A stretch of DNA of 64,000 nucleotides from positions 1,798,001 to 1,862,000 of the forward strand of contig NZ_JBHLWO010000001.1 in the NCBI RefSeq assembly GCF_042432805.1, written 5' to 3'. Position numbers and translations under genes: made by a program. Within the stretch, counting starts at the first letter, position 1. Each line of letters begins with the position of its first letter. The stretch comes from Olivibacter oleidegradans (GTDB taxonomy: Bacteria > Bacteroidota > Bacteroidia > Sphingobacteriales > Sphingobacteriaceae). Below the pieces are notes generated by a model. That model was not told the origin of the DNA. It saw only the letters and a list, made by a program, of their open reading frames with translations, and did no database searches. This document shows positions 1-9,015 of the stretch, piece by piece.

Positions 1-1137
1 CTGGTCCACAGATGAAATCCCCCACTTGAACAGTTCTAAGGTTAAAGGCATCAAATCCGCATCGATAATTTCCGGATTGCGATAGGTTTTCATTTTAGCC
101 TCTTGTGTTTTAGACCACATGCGATAACAAGTTCCAGGGCCAAGTCTACCGGCCCTACCACTTCGCTGGATTGCTGAGTCGAGGCTAATACTAACCGTTT
201 GTAAGCTTGACAAATTAGTTTTAGCGTCGAATATTGCTTGGCGCGTAAAGCCACTATCAATGACGACGCGAACGCCTTCGATCGTGAGGCTGGTCTCGGC
301 AATGGAGGTTGCCAGGATGACTTTCCGACCACCTTTTTCATCGGGGAGGATGGCTCTTTGTTGTGCTGCTATTGAGAGCTGCCCATATAAGCAATGGATA
401 ATTGCAGTTGTCTTTTTTATTTTCAAGAGATCTTTACATCGGTTAATCGCCGCCTGTCCAGGAAGAAAGACAAGTATGTCTCCGATGGTTTCATGAAGTG
501 CTCGCAATATAGTTTGAACACATAAAGACGGAAGACTTTCCAAGTTTTGCTCTCCTGTATAGATAATATCTATCGGATGTGTTCTCGAAGGACATTCAAT
601 AGTTGGAGCTTTTAATAACTGTGCCAGGTTAGGTAAATCGAGCGTTGCCGACATTACCAGTAATCGCAAATCGGGGCGTAAGATTTCTTGCGTTTCCAGA
701 CAGAGTGTTAACGCAGTATCGGCATGAATACTTCTTTCGTGAAATTCATCAAAAATAATTAAACCAAATGCTTCGAGGGCATTATCATCTTGTATCATGC
801 GCGTCAAAATACCTTCGGTTACCACTTCTATCCGTGTGCTATTGCTTACTTTATGTTCAAATCGAATCCGATAACCTATGGTTTTTCCTATATCTTCATC
901 TAATAGAGATGCCATTCTCCCTGCGATCGCGATTGCAGCTAAACGACGGGGTTCCAGTAATAGAATTTTTTTGCCTTTGAGCCATGGTTCATCCAATAAA
1001 CGCAAAGGAAGCAAGGTGCTTTTTCCTGCCCCCGGAGAAGCGCTAACCAATAAATTGGGGTGTTTTTTTAATGAATCCTGAACTTTTGAAAGGATTTGCT
1101 GAATGGGTAGTTGTGGCTCCTCTAAAATAGATAACAT
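1..1137 (-). CDS. hrpB: ATP-dependent helicase HrpB, N-terminal part (3' end outside window)
   Basis: DEAH-box RNA/DNA helicase of the HrpB family, an ATP-driven nucleic-acid unwinding enzyme in the cytoplasm. I translated the open minus-strand frame by hand from the ATG at 1137-1135; it runs 379 codons without a stop to the window edge. Visible motifs are Walker A GAGKST at about residues 36-41, the DEFHER motif (motif II) at 130-135, a SATL motif near 165 and QRSGRAGR with the following RLGPG (motif VI) at about 320-335. Full HrpB proteins are about 800-850 residues, so more than half is missing here. The DUF418 gene lies 44 bp upstream on the same strand, so the two may be cotranscribed. 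The family call is secure; the cellular role of HrpB in Bacteroidota is poorly defined. Confidence 0.93.
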   Translation of the reverse strand, partial: MLSILEEPQLPIQQILSKVQDSLKKHPNLLVSASPGAGKSTLLPLRLLDEPWLKGKKILLLEPRRLAAIAIAGRMASLLDEDIGKTIGYRIRFEHKVSNSTRIEVVTEGILTRMIQDDNALEAFGLIIFDEFHERSIHADTALTLCLETQEILRPDLRLLVMSATLDLPNLAQLLKAPTIECPSRTHPIDIIYTGEQNLESLPSLCVQTILRALHETIGDILVFLPGQAAINRCKDLLKIKKTTAIIHCLYGQLSIAAQQRAILPDEKGGRKVILATSIAETSLTIEGVRVVIDSGFTRQAIFDAKTNLSSLQTVSISLDSAIQRSGRAGRLGPGTCYRMWSKTQEAKMKTYRNPEIIDADLMPLTLELFKWGISSVDQ

Positions 1138-1181
1138 GGAGGTCAAACTTACGGAATAGATTCGGAATGATCAATGCTATC

Positions 1182-2309
1182 TTATTGGCTAAGTGGTGCG
1201 TCTTGTTCTACCATTGAATGTAATTTCTTTTTTTGAAGAGGCTGGTTTTTATATAAATTGGTAGTGCTTCGCCAGATCCATTCAAGCGGGCCAAAGCTGA
1301 ATTTTTTGAACCAATAAATCGAAAAAATGATTTGTGCAAAATAGAATAAGTTGGCTAATATGATAATGGAAAGCAATTCTCCATTTTTTACTTGTTTATA
1401 GCCAAATTCAAAGAGAAGAAAGAAGAAAAAAGTTTGTAATACATAATTCGTTAAACCCATGCGGCCTAAATTTTCCAAGGCTGACCAAAAAAGCCGCCAT
1501 TTTTTTCTGTACCAATAAAGTAAACAGATGCCGCCGATGTAGCAGAATGAAAGCCATAGACTTTTTAAGGCACTCAACGTAGCTGTATAATATAACGTAC
1601 TGCCAATAATTAAAAACACGCCAAGTGCAAGCGACCACAGAAGTAAGGATTTTTTTAATAGCTCAGTACGAAAACCCTTAGCATTAAATAGATCAACTGT
1701 ACCGGCCCAGTAACCAAGATAGAATAAGCTAAGAATCATCAGGAAATGACCGGACGATAATTGATGGATAATACGTTGCGAGAAGCCTAAATTGGCTATT
1801 AAGGACATGGAAGAAGAACTTTTAATATGATGGCCGAATTCGGAAGATAAGCAAGCTGCAACAACTAAAATTGCTATTATGAATAGAAGATGTCTTTGAT
1901 TCAGATGTCTAACAGGAATAAGTAACAAACCGATAATGGCGTAGATATGCAATATATCAAAAGCATAAAATTGATTATGCAGTAAACCAATAATAAATAA
2001 AACAAACAGCCTCCATATAAACTTGATTGTAAATGGCTGACCCTTTCTTTTAGCATTTCTAAATTGGATATAAAAGCTTAAGCCGAATAAGAAGGAAAAT
2101 ATTAAGTAAAATTTTCTTTCTACGAAAAAACTTAAGAAACTCTTGATTAAAAGGTCCGTTTCATTGCCGATTTTTTTTCCTTCGGATTGTAATTCAAGAA
2201 GATATATAGATGCCGCGTGAGCAAGGATAATTCCGTACAAGGCAAATCCCCGGAGAATATCGAGGATGGAAATTCGTGGTGAGTCAGTTTTTAATAAGGT
2301 ATCGGCCAT
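1182..2309 (-). CDS. DUF418 (YeiB-like) integral membrane protein
   Basis: A 375-residue protein with about ten hydrophobic segments. It begins with the typical DUF418 N-terminus RISILDILRGFALYGI and contains a conserved-looking YFWxG-type middle section (FYLGYWAGTVDL) and a C-terminal WRSTTNLYKNQPL tail rich in basic residues. The family resembles membrane acyltransferases and has no firmly assigned reaction. I chose the ATG at 2309; upstream in-frame starts exist to 2420 but would add about 37 residues lacking family similarity. A minus-strand TATCTTTG element with a TTG 18 bp further upstream could be its promoter (2427-2455). The gene is divergent from cpsB and precedes hrpB. Confidence 0.8.
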   Translation of the reverse strand: MADTLLKTDSPRISILDILRGFALYGIILAHAASIYLLELQSEGKKIGNETDLLIKSFLSFFVERKFYLIFSFLFGLSFYIQFRNAKRKGQPFTIKFIWRLFVLFIIGLLHNQFYAFDILHIYAIIGLLLIPVRHLNQRHLLFIIAILVVAACLSSEFGHHIKSSSSMSLIANLGFSQRIIHQLSSGHFLMILSLFYLGYWAGTVDLFNAKGFRTELLKKSLLLWSLALGVFLIIGSTLYYTATLSALKSLWLSFCYIGGICLLYWYRKKWRLFWSALENLGRMGLTNYVLQTFFFFLLFEFGYKQVKNGELLSIIILANLFYFAQIIFSIYWFKKFSFGPLEWIWRSTTNLYKNQPLQKKKLHSMVEQDAPLSQ

Positions 2310-2426
2310 GGTAATACAAAGGTAAGCTGGAGACCCAATTAATGGAGACCATGGATACGAACTGATATAAAAACGGGCAATTATACGAAAGGGTGGGAAG
2401 TGTTGATTATTTATGTACAACGCTTA

Positions 2427-2455
2427 CAAAGATAAGTGGCGGAAAGCAAGTACAA
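2427..2455 (-). promoter_or_regulatory. Candidate Bacteroidota promoter for the DUF418-hrpB unit
   Basis: On the minus strand TATCTTTG (2434-2427) matches the TAnnTTTG -7 element, and a TTG (2455-2453) lies 18 bp upstream where the -33 TTTG element is expected. It sits about 120 bp before the chosen start at 2309. This is a consensus match only. Confidence 0.4.
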
Positions 2456-2498
2456 TATACTGATGCGGAAATCGTTTATGTTGATGAGGAGAACAGTG

Positions 2499-3233
2499 AT
2501 GTTTAATTTGTTTAGACGAAGTGGACATGCGAGTCTAGAGTGGGTTGAAGTTGATATACATTCACACCTATTGCCAGGCATCGATGATGGGGCGCCAAAT
2601 GTTTCGGTATCGCTGCTGTTGCTAAAAAAACTTTTGTCTCTTGGTTTAAAATCGTTCATATTAACGCCCCATATATATGATGAGGTATTTCCTAATACGA
2701 AGGAGACAATTGATTATGCTCACGAGAGGTTCTATGCTGAAATGGAACGAGCCGGTTTAGCAGATATATATACCCATTCATCTGCGGAATACATGCTTGG
2801 CGAGAAATTTGAAGCGCTCTTAGAAGAGCAGTGTTTAAGACCATTTCCAACCAATCATTTACTGGTTGAAATGCCATGGTCGGCCGAACCGATTGCGTTG
2901 GAACAGATAGTAAGTCGCATTATCGCAAATGGGTATATCCCAATCATCGCGCATCCCGAACGTTACAATTTTTATTCATCGCAAACAAGGAAGTACCATG
3001 AATTAAAAGAGATGGGGTGTTTGTTGCAGTTGAACTTACTTTCTCCAATAGGTTACTATGGAAAACAAGTTACAATAACAACGCAATATCTTATTAATAA
3101 AAATATGTATGACTTTTTAGGAACTGATTTGCATCACCATCAGCAATTAACTAAAATAATCAGCTATGTAAAAAGTGGACGCGCTTATAAGGAGTTAGGG
3201 CATTTATCTATAAAAAACGCTGAATTGCTATAG
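2499..3233 (+). CDS. CpsB/CapC-type tyrosine-protein phosphatase (PHP fold)
   Basis: Metal-dependent protein tyrosine phosphatase of the polymerase-histidinol-phosphatase fold, the family that dephosphorylates the tyrosine tail of Wzc-like co-polymerases during capsule or exopolysaccharide synthesis. The 244-residue protein starts MFNLFRR and shows the metal-binding motifs DIHSHLLPGIDDG near the N-terminus, LTPHI, IAHPERY and DLHHH. The ATG at 2499 is preferred over ATGs at 2436-2484 because family members begin with MF-F and GAGGA lies upstream. Its likely partner here is the Wzc-like kinase at 26705-29050, about 24 kb away, which is unusual since the two are often adjacent. Confidence 0.88.
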   Translation: MFNLFRRSGHASLEWVEVDIHSHLLPGIDDGAPNVSVSLLLLKKLLSLGLKSFILTPHIYDEVFPNTKETIDYAHERFYAEMERAGLADIYTHSSAEYMLGEKFEALLEEQCLRPFPTNHLLVEMPWSAEPIALEQIVSRIIANGYIPIIAHPERYNFYSSQTRKYHELKEMGCLLQLNLLSPIGYYGKQVTITTQYLINKNMYDFLGTDLHHHQQLTKIISYVKSGRAYKELGHLSIKNAELL

Positions 3234-3438
3234 TCGATCATGCTACCTTTCGTTTAACGGTTGGTATATTGGATAATAGTACTCAAAAGCGGTCCGTTTG
3301 TATACAATTTACGGACATTGCGTTTAAAAAAAATATTATTTATCCGATATTCACCCCGATAAATTTCCTGGCGAAATCGTTTACGTTTGCGAGTCGTCAA
3401 TATTAGTTCCTTTAAAAATTGATTTAAATTAATAGCAA

Positions 3439-4356
3439 ATGAAACCGACTTTAGTAATCTTAGCCGCTGGAATGGCGAGCCGCTATGGTGGAAACAAACA
3501 AATTGATGGTTTTGGACCGAATAACGAAACAATTTTGGAATATTCTATTTTTGATGCCATACGTGCCGGATTTGGAAAAGTATGTTTCATCATTAGGAAA
3601 GAACATCAAACTGTATTTGAAGAGAAGTTTGCAAAGGCCCTGAAAGGCCAAATGGAAGTTGATTATGCATTTCAAGAGCCTCAATTGGCAGAATACGGTT
3701 TTAATGAGTATATTGAGCGCACTAAACCTTGGGGAACCGGACATGCGCTGTTGGCTGCAAGAAATGTAGTTAAAGAAAATTTTTGTGTGATTAATGCGGA
3801 TGATTTTTATAGTCTTATAGCTTTTCGGCGAATGGCGGCTTTTCTGGCAGATGAAGCTAAAGATGATTACTTTGCGCTATTAGGGTATAAGATTGACAAA
3901 ACTTTATCGGATAGTGGCCCTGTAACGAGAGGGGTTTGTGCCATATCAGATTCAAGTGAATTGAAAAGGTTGGATGAGCGAGCAAAGGTTTACAGAAATT
4001 CTGAAGGTGAAATCGAGTTTGTTCAGCACGATGGGACACCTGGCAAGTTAAATGTCGACGATCTTGTTTCAATGAATTTTTGGGGTTTTACTCCAGCGAT
4101 ATTTTCGTTACTTGAGCCTTTGTTTGTTACTTTTGTACGTGAAAATATAGCGGATCCGAAAGCCGAATTTCTCATACCGGAGGCAGCGCAGATCTTGCTA
4201 CAGAAAGGACAGGCAAGCTTTCGGGTGATCCCTATTGACGCCCCGTGCTTTGGAGTAACGTATCAAGAAGATAAACCGTTGGTTAAAAACGAACTGTCTG
4301 ATTTAGTTGAGAAAGGGGTTTATCCTAAGTACTTATGGAAAGAGGTAGCTGTTTAG
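3439..4356 (+). CDS. Sugar-1-phosphate nucleotidyltransferase
   Basis: A 305-residue nucleotidyltransferase of the Rossmann-like NTP_transferase family that activates a sugar 1-phosphate to a nucleotide sugar. The start MKPTLVILAAGMASRYGG is the nucleotide-binding signature (variant of GxGTRL, here ASRYGG) and the VINADDFY segment supplies the metal-binding aspartates. It resembles the single-domain family of Bacteroidota, often annotated as UTP-glucose-1-phosphate or N-acetylhexosamine-1-phosphate uridylyltransferase, but the substrate cannot be read from the sequence. It sits between cpsB and manC and is probably cotranscribed with manC, whose ATG is 31 bp downstream. Confidence 0.85.
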   Translation: MKPTLVILAAGMASRYGGNKQIDGFGPNNETILEYSIFDAIRAGFGKVCFIIRKEHQTVFEEKFAKALKGQMEVDYAFQEPQLAEYGFNEYIERTKPWGTGHALLAARNVVKENFCVINADDFYSLIAFRRMAAFLADEAKDDYFALLGYKIDKTLSDSGPVTRGVCAISDSSELKRLDERAKVYRNSEGEIEFVQHDGTPGKLNVDDLVSMNFWGFTPAIFSLLEPLFVTFVRENIADPKAEFLIPEAAQILLQKGQASFRVIPIDAPCFGVTYQEDKPLVKNELSDLVEKGVYPKYLWKEVAV

Positions 4357-4387
4357 CATTTTTTTGCGCAGTTATAAAAAATTATAT

Positions 4388-5482
4388 ATGAATAAAAATC
4401 ATTATGTTGTTATTATGGCCGGGGGCGTAGGTAGCCGTTTTTGGCCAGTTAGTAGAACATCACTTCCTAAACAGTTTATTGATGTGCTTGGGTTAGGTAA
4501 AACCTTAATTCAAAGTACTTACGAGCGATTCAAGCAAATTGTTCCGGAGGACAATATTTATGTGCTAACAAACCATAAATATGTTGAATTGGTAAAAGAG
4601 CAGTTAGGGATTACCGATGAGAACAGAATTATCGGTGAGCCGGCCATGCGCAATACGGCGCCTTGCATCGCCTATGCCTGTCATAAATTGCAAGCTTTAA
4701 ACCCTAATGCAACACTCGTTATTGCCCCTTCTGATCATCTTATTCAAGATACGGAGCGTTTTCTGTCGGATATCAAAATGTCTCTGGAAGCAGCGGAAAA
4801 CAGCGAAGCGTTGATTACCCTAGGAATAAAGCCGTCAAGACCGGATACGGGATATGGGTATATTCAAATTAGCGACGAGACGCTTGCCGGATTTTCAAAC
4901 TTTAACAAAGTCGCTTCCTTTAGAGAGAAACCCGTTTTACAAGTAGCGCAAGAATATGTTTCGAGTGGTAAGTACCTCTGGAATGCAGGTATTTTCATTT
5001 GGAATGTGCAATCTATTCTTGCTGAATTGCAAAAGTATGAGGAAAAGTTAAATGCAGTATTTATGGCTGGATATGGAAAATACAATACACCGGAAGAAAA
5101 AGCTTTTTTGGAAGCGTATTATCCGGCATGTGAGAATATATCCATTGATTATGCAATCATGGAAAAAAGCGAACGGGTTTATGTCCTGCCTGTAGATTTT
5201 GGCTGGTCTGACTTAGGAACATGGACGTCTGTTTATGGGTTAAGTCAACAGGATAATAGCGGCAATGTGCTTATACCAGACGCTAATAATGTGATTCTAT
5301 ACAACAGCAGCAATTGCATGGTTAATGTGCCGAGTTATAAAAAGGTAGTTTTGAAAAATTTACATAATTATATTATAGTGGAGGCAAATGATACGTTGAT
5401 GATTTGTCCGATCGATAGTGAACAAGAAGTAAAGCAAGTTGTTGCAGATGCGGCTAAGCAATTTGGTGAAAGTTATATCTAA
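4388..5482 (+). CDS. manC: Mannose-1-phosphate guanylyltransferase
   Basis: Makes GDP-mannose from mannose 1-phosphate and GTP. The 364-residue protein carries the signature VIMAGGVGSRFWPVSRTSLPKQ early on, the FREKP motif near residue 175, NAGIFIW and SIDYAIMEK, and the GWSDLGTW motif, all typical of the family. Its length corresponds to the short form without the C-terminal phosphomannose isomerase domain of the bifunctional type. An in-frame TTG at 4364 exists but the ATG at 4388 fits the family start. GDP-mannose made here can feed mannosyl transfer and, through Gmd (not in window) and Fcl (14833-15774), GDP-fucose. Confidence 0.92.
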   Translation: MNKNHYVVIMAGGVGSRFWPVSRTSLPKQFIDVLGLGKTLIQSTYERFKQIVPEDNIYVLTNHKYVELVKEQLGITDENRIIGEPAMRNTAPCIAYACHKLQALNPNATLVIAPSDHLIQDTERFLSDIKMSLEAAENSEALITLGIKPSRPDTGYGYIQISDETLAGFSNFNKVASFREKPVLQVAQEYVSSGKYLWNAGIFIWNVQSILAELQKYEEKLNAVFMAGYGKYNTPEEKAFLEAYYPACENISIDYAIMEKSERVYVLPVDFGWSDLGTWTSVYGLSQQDNSGNVLIPDANNVILYNSSNCMVNVPSYKKVVLKNLHNYIIVEANDTLMICPIDSEQEVKQVVADAAKQFGESYI

Positions 5483-5501
5483 ATATTCTTTGGATTCCAT
5501 T

Positions 5502-5945
5502 ATGAAATGGGTATGGAGAGTGTGGTGCTTGCTGTATTTTATCATCTTATTCTATGTGGTTTTTTTTGCAGGAAGAAGGCCGAACCCCACATTTGAAAGC
5601 ACTGATTCGCGACCATTATTATTAATCCCATTTAAAATGAAGTGGTATTTATACAAACATGCAATCGATGTAAATAGTGTGTACCTCGACATATTGGGCA
5701 ATATTGTAATGTTTGTTCCGCTACCACTTTTTCTTTATATAGTATGGAAGGTCAAGCGACCGCACACAATGTTTTGGATCGGTTTTATCGCGAGTTTTAT
5801 AGTAGAGTTTACTCAGTATATCACCGGTGTAGGGCTTGCCGATATCGATGATCTCGTATTCAATTCGCTTGGAGTTCTTTGCGGAGTAACTATAATTGAC
5901 GGCATAAAGCGAACAGCCTTTGAAACTGAAAGATCTAATAATTGA
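5502..5945 (+). CDS. VanZ-like membrane protein
   Basis: A 147-residue protein with four predicted membrane segments. The pattern DILGNIVMFVPLPLFL followed by SFIVEFTQYITGVGLADIDDLVFNSLGVLCG is the VanZ-like family signature (NIxxFxPxG ... ExxQ ... R/DDxxxNxxG). The family is named after VanZ of the teicoplanin-resistance operon, but most members are uncharacterised and often sit near cell-envelope polysaccharide genes, as here. The ATG at 5502 is preferred to an upstream in-frame start at 5439, which would overlap the end of manC. Confidence 0.85.
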   Translation: MKWVWRVWCLLYFIILFYVVFFAGRRPNPTFESTDSRPLLLIPFKMKWYLYKHAIDVNSVYLDILGNIVMFVPLPLFLYIVWKVKRPHTMFWIGFIASFIVEFTQYITGVGLADIDDLVFNSLGVLCGVTIIDGIKRTAFETERSNN

Positions 5946-6083
5946 AAAGGAGGCTAAACACCGCATCTCTCTGTTCAAGATTCGTGAAAGAAATGTAACG
6001 CTTTGAGATTTTGTCATTGTTTATTTTTGTAACGCACGGCACATAAAAAACATTTAGTTTATAATTTGAATTTATCCTTAAAA

Positions 6084-7475
6084 ATGACTGTAAAAAAAAT
6101 CTGTTGTATCGGCGCTGGCTATGTTGGCGGCCCAACAATGGCTGTAATAGCCAAGCAATGTCCTGACATACAAGTTACGGTGGTTGATCTCAATGAGGCT
6201 CGGATTGCGGCCTGGAATGATCACGATGTTAATAAAATTCCCGTTTATGAACCGGGATTGAGTGAAGTTGTTTCAGAAGCAAGGGGAAGAAACCTGTTTT
6301 TTTCAACTGATGTGGATCAAGCTATTAATGAAGCAGACATGATCTTTATCTCAGTGAATACCCCGACAAAAACATACGGAGCAGGAAAAGGACAAGCAGC
6401 CGATTTGAAATGGATCGAACTTTGTGCGCGACAAATCGCCCGCGTTAGTAAATCGGATAAAATAGTTGTCGAAAAGTCCACGCTTCCCGTCCGCACGGCT
6501 AGGACCTTGAAGGATATTTTACAGCATACCGGAAACGGTGTTAAATTTCAAATTCTTTCTAATCCGGAATTTTTAGCGGAGGGCACGGCTGTAGAGGACT
6601 TGTTAAAACCCGACCGCGTGTTGATTGGTGGCGATCAGGACGAAGAAGGAAAGAAAGCGATTGAAGCGCTGGTCAATATATATGCACAGTGGGTGCCCAG
6701 AGAACGGATTCTTACTACCAATGTATGGTCGTCTGAACTGTCAAAATTAACCGCCAATGCTTTTCTAGCACAACGAGTTTCATCGATTAATGCGCTCTCG
6801 GAACTGTGTGAACATACTGAGGCAGACATTAATGAGGTAGCCCGTGCTATCGGAACAGACAGTCGGATAGGTCCTAAATTTCTGAAGGCTTCGGTAGGGT
6901 TTGGTGGCTCTTGTTTTCAAAAGGATATTTTGAATTTGGTGTATATCGCGAGAAGCTACGGACTTACGGAAGTTGCCGACTATTGGGAACAGGTGATTAT
7001 TATGAATGATCACCAAAAGAAGCGATTCGCGAACAAGATTATAAAAACGCTTTATAATACGGTAAACGGAAAGAAAATTGCGTTCTTAGGATGGGCTTTT
7101 AAGAAAGACACCAATGATACGCGCGAATCTGCGGCGATTTATGTAGCCGATCACTTACTATACGAACAGGCTCATGTCGGTGTTTATGATCCTAAGGTAC
7201 CCGAGCAGCAAGTTTATACCGACCTTGACTACCTAGCTACAAGATCATCGGATGAGAACAGCAAGCTTGTACAAGTATATAATGATCCTTATGAGGCTTG
7301 TAAAGACGCCCACGCCGTGGCTATCCTTACCGAGTGGGATGAGTTTAAACACTATGATTGGCAGCGGATCTACGATAACATGTTGAAGCCGGCGCATATC
7401 TTTGATGGACGAAATATTCTCGATAAAGCGAAGCTTGAGAATATTGGATTTAAAATTTGTCCGATAGGGAGCTAG
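6084..7475 (+). CDS. ugd: UDP-glucose 6-dehydrogenase
   Basis: NAD-dependent two-step oxidation of UDP-glucose to UDP-glucuronate. The 463-residue protein starts ICCIGAGYVGGPTMAV (Rossmann GxGxxG), has the SVNTPTKTYG loop, EKSTLPVRTA, the FLAEGTAVEDL substrate-site motif, and FGGSCFQKD with the catalytic cysteine at residue 277, followed by WAFKKDTNDTRES in the C-terminal domain. Its length and motifs match the animal-type class of UGDH rather than the shorter bacterial class. The product can be converted to UDP-xylose by the decarboxylase at 37030-38028. A terminator follows at 7529-7557. Confidence 0.95.
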   Translation: MTVKKICCIGAGYVGGPTMAVIAKQCPDIQVTVVDLNEARIAAWNDHDVNKIPVYEPGLSEVVSEARGRNLFFSTDVDQAINEADMIFISVNTPTKTYGAGKGQAADLKWIELCARQIARVSKSDKIVVEKSTLPVRTARTLKDILQHTGNGVKFQILSNPEFLAEGTAVEDLLKPDRVLIGGDQDEEGKKAIEALVNIYAQWVPRERILTTNVWSSELSKLTANAFLAQRVSSINALSELCEHTEADINEVARAIGTDSRIGPKFLKASVGFGGSCFQKDILNLVYIARSYGLTEVADYWEQVIIMNDHQKKRFANKIIKTLYNTVNGKKIAFLGWAFKKDTNDTRESAAIYVADHLLYEQAHVGVYDPKVPEQQVYTDLDYLATRSSDENSKLVQVYNDPYEACKDAHAVAILTEWDEFKHYDWQRIYDNMLKPAHIFDGRNILDKAKLENIGFKICPIGS

Positions 7476-7528
7476 TAGAAACGAAAAGTAATTATCAGAC
7501 TTTTACCAAGTCGAATTAAATTAAATAG

Positions 7529-7557
7529 AAGGCTAGAATTTTCTGGCCTTTTTGTTT
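7529..7557 (+). terminator. Rho-independent terminator after ugd
   Basis: Arms AAGGCTAGAA (7529-7538) and TTCTGGCCTT (7541-7550) pair with a single G-T wobble around a 2-nt loop and run into a T-rich tail (TTTTTGTTTT). It closes the sugar-nucleotide block that ends with ugd. Confidence 0.8.
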
Positions 7558-7933
7558 TAATATAAATTTTGTAACAACAATTTTTGCACATTTTTATTTA
7601 AGTTTTCTCATAGATAGGTAGATTGTGTTCATTCTGTTAATAATAACGGTATTATATAACCTATTATTATATAGATCGTTAGTTGTTTTTTCTCTTCATT
7701 GTTAAATGCAATTGAGATGTGAAATGTGAAACCGACATCCTTTGCTATACAATATTTTACAAAGAGTGAAATAGGCATAAAAATATTTTTTGTCATCTTT
7801 GTTAAGACCTAAAAATTCTGGTACTGGACTGAATATTGAAGAAGGATTAAATTCTTGATGAAATAATCATATAGAATTTACACCGATCTAGATTTAACAG
7901 GTAAATACATAACAACTGTTTAAGTATTTTATT
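7558..7933. other. AT-rich leader region upstream of the response regulator
   Basis: No gene seen. The stretch is strongly AT-rich and holds two direct copies of TATTATATA (7650-7658, 7665-7673) and a tandem TGTGAAATGTGAAA (7718-7731) inside GATGT...ACATC arms. It presumably carries the promoter of the regulator at 7934, but I found no clear TAnnTTTG element. Confidence 0.35.
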
Positions 7934-8560
7934 ATGAAAGCAACTATAGGTATAGTAGATGATCATGCGCTGGTTTTGGAGTCTTTAATCATGCTCATTA
8001 ATAATCTTGCCGATTTCCAAGTCACGATGCACGCTACCGACGGACATGATTTGTTAAATAAATTGAGACGACAAGAAAGCTATCCAGATATATTATTGAT
8101 TGACGTGCTTATGCCCAATATGAGCGGTGCAGAGCTTACTGGCAAAATCAAGTTTACCTATCCGGATATAAAATTAGTTGCCCTTTCCGTTTTAAGCGAT
8201 TCGATCAGTGTACTTCAAATGATCCGAGCAGGCTGTTGCGCATACCTTACAAAAAATATGAATGTTTTGGAACTCAATTTGGCACTAACTGAAGTATGGG
8301 CAAAAGGGTATTATAACTCTTATTTGACAGAAAAAAGTGTAGAAGACATCGCGCTTCAAATAGATCTGACAGATCGGGAGAAGGAATTCTTGTATTTGGC
8401 TTGTAGCGACTTAAATTATCATGAGATCGCAAAACGCATGTTTCTGTCGATTAAAACAATTGATGGTTATCGAGCCAGTTTGTTTGCTAAATTCAAAGTG
8501 AAAAGTCGAACCGGACTCGTTTTACAGGCAATTAAACATAAATTCGTCCACATTAGCTAG
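7934..8560 (+). CDS. LuxR/NarL-type response regulator (orphan)
   Basis: A 208-residue two-domain transcription regulator. The receiver (about 1-120) has the acidic pair in GIVDDH, the phosphoacceptor aspartate D57 in DILLIDVLMP, a switch serine in ALSVLSDS and the conserved lysine in LTKNM. The C-terminal helix-turn-helix (about 145-205) contains LTDREKEFLYLACSDLNYHEIAKRMFLSIKTIDGYRASLFAKF. No kinase gene is adjacent, so it is an orphan here. A close paralogue sits at 42016-42648 with the same AGCCAYL-KNM segment, and the two bracket the T9SS and polysaccharide genes. Confidence 0.93.
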   Translation: MKATIGIVDDHALVLESLIMLINNLADFQVTMHATDGHDLLNKLRRQESYPDILLIDVLMPNMSGAELTGKIKFTYPDIKLVALSVLSDSISVLQMIRAGCCAYLTKNMNVLELNLALTEVWAKGYYNSYLTEKSVEDIALQIDLTDREKEFLYLACSDLNYHEIAKRMFLSIKTIDGYRASLFAKFKVKSRTGLVLQAIKHKFVHIS

Positions 8561-9015
8561 TGATAACCCGTAATTCTTAGCCTTATTTCCTAAAGACCTT
8601 TTGTTAAACAAATGTATAATGCTGTCTATACCTGTGTATAAATAGGTCAGAAATCGAGTATGGCGGCTTGTAGCCGAATACCTACTTTTGCATAGTAGTT
8701 CCCATGATGGAGAGAACGACGAATGAAACGAAATAAAGAAGTCTATCAAAATTATGACCTTAATCAGGATATTGTAATTTGGGAGCGAGTATGCTCAATA
8801 AGCCATAGTCTATTATTTACCATATAAAAATGTGAGTTTATACACATTTTGTTGAGAAAATAGTGCATTTAAAGAAAGATCAATTTATTTTGATGGCTTA
8901 TGGCTCAATTGGTATATAAATCATCAAAATCACGTTGCAAAATATTTGGTGATAAAATAGAAAAGTGTAAATATCGGAACACCTCTTTATAAAGAGCTGT
9001 TCACTGCCATTAAAA
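8561..9015. other. 455-bp region upstream of gldK
   Basis: No convincing gene. A 34-codon ORF at 8723-8827 has no support. The region holds a TAnnTTTG match (TACTTTTG, 8683-8690) without a proper -33 partner and a 16-bp CRP-like inverted repeat at 8831-8846. It probably contains the promoter for the gld genes. Confidence 0.4.
8827..8850. promoter_or_regulatory. CRP/FNR-like inverted repeat upstream of gldK
   Basis: TGTGAGTTTATACACA (8831-8846) has the TGTGA-N6-TCACA geometry with one mismatch. The arms extend outward to AAAATGTG and CACATTTT (8827-8834, 8843-8850). Its centre is about 177 bp before the gldK start. Similar 16-bp sites occur at 21461 and 22411. Confidence 0.4.

Noticed and set aside
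7716..7739. CRP-like site in the TGTGAAATGTGAAA stretch
   Set aside because: GATGT and ACATC arms are inverted, but the TGT to ACA spacing is 14 bp rather than 10, unlike the three sites reported.
8723..8827. 34-codon ORF in the gldK upstream region
   Set aside because: No homology recognised, no clear ribosome-binding site and no promoter at the right place; probably chance.
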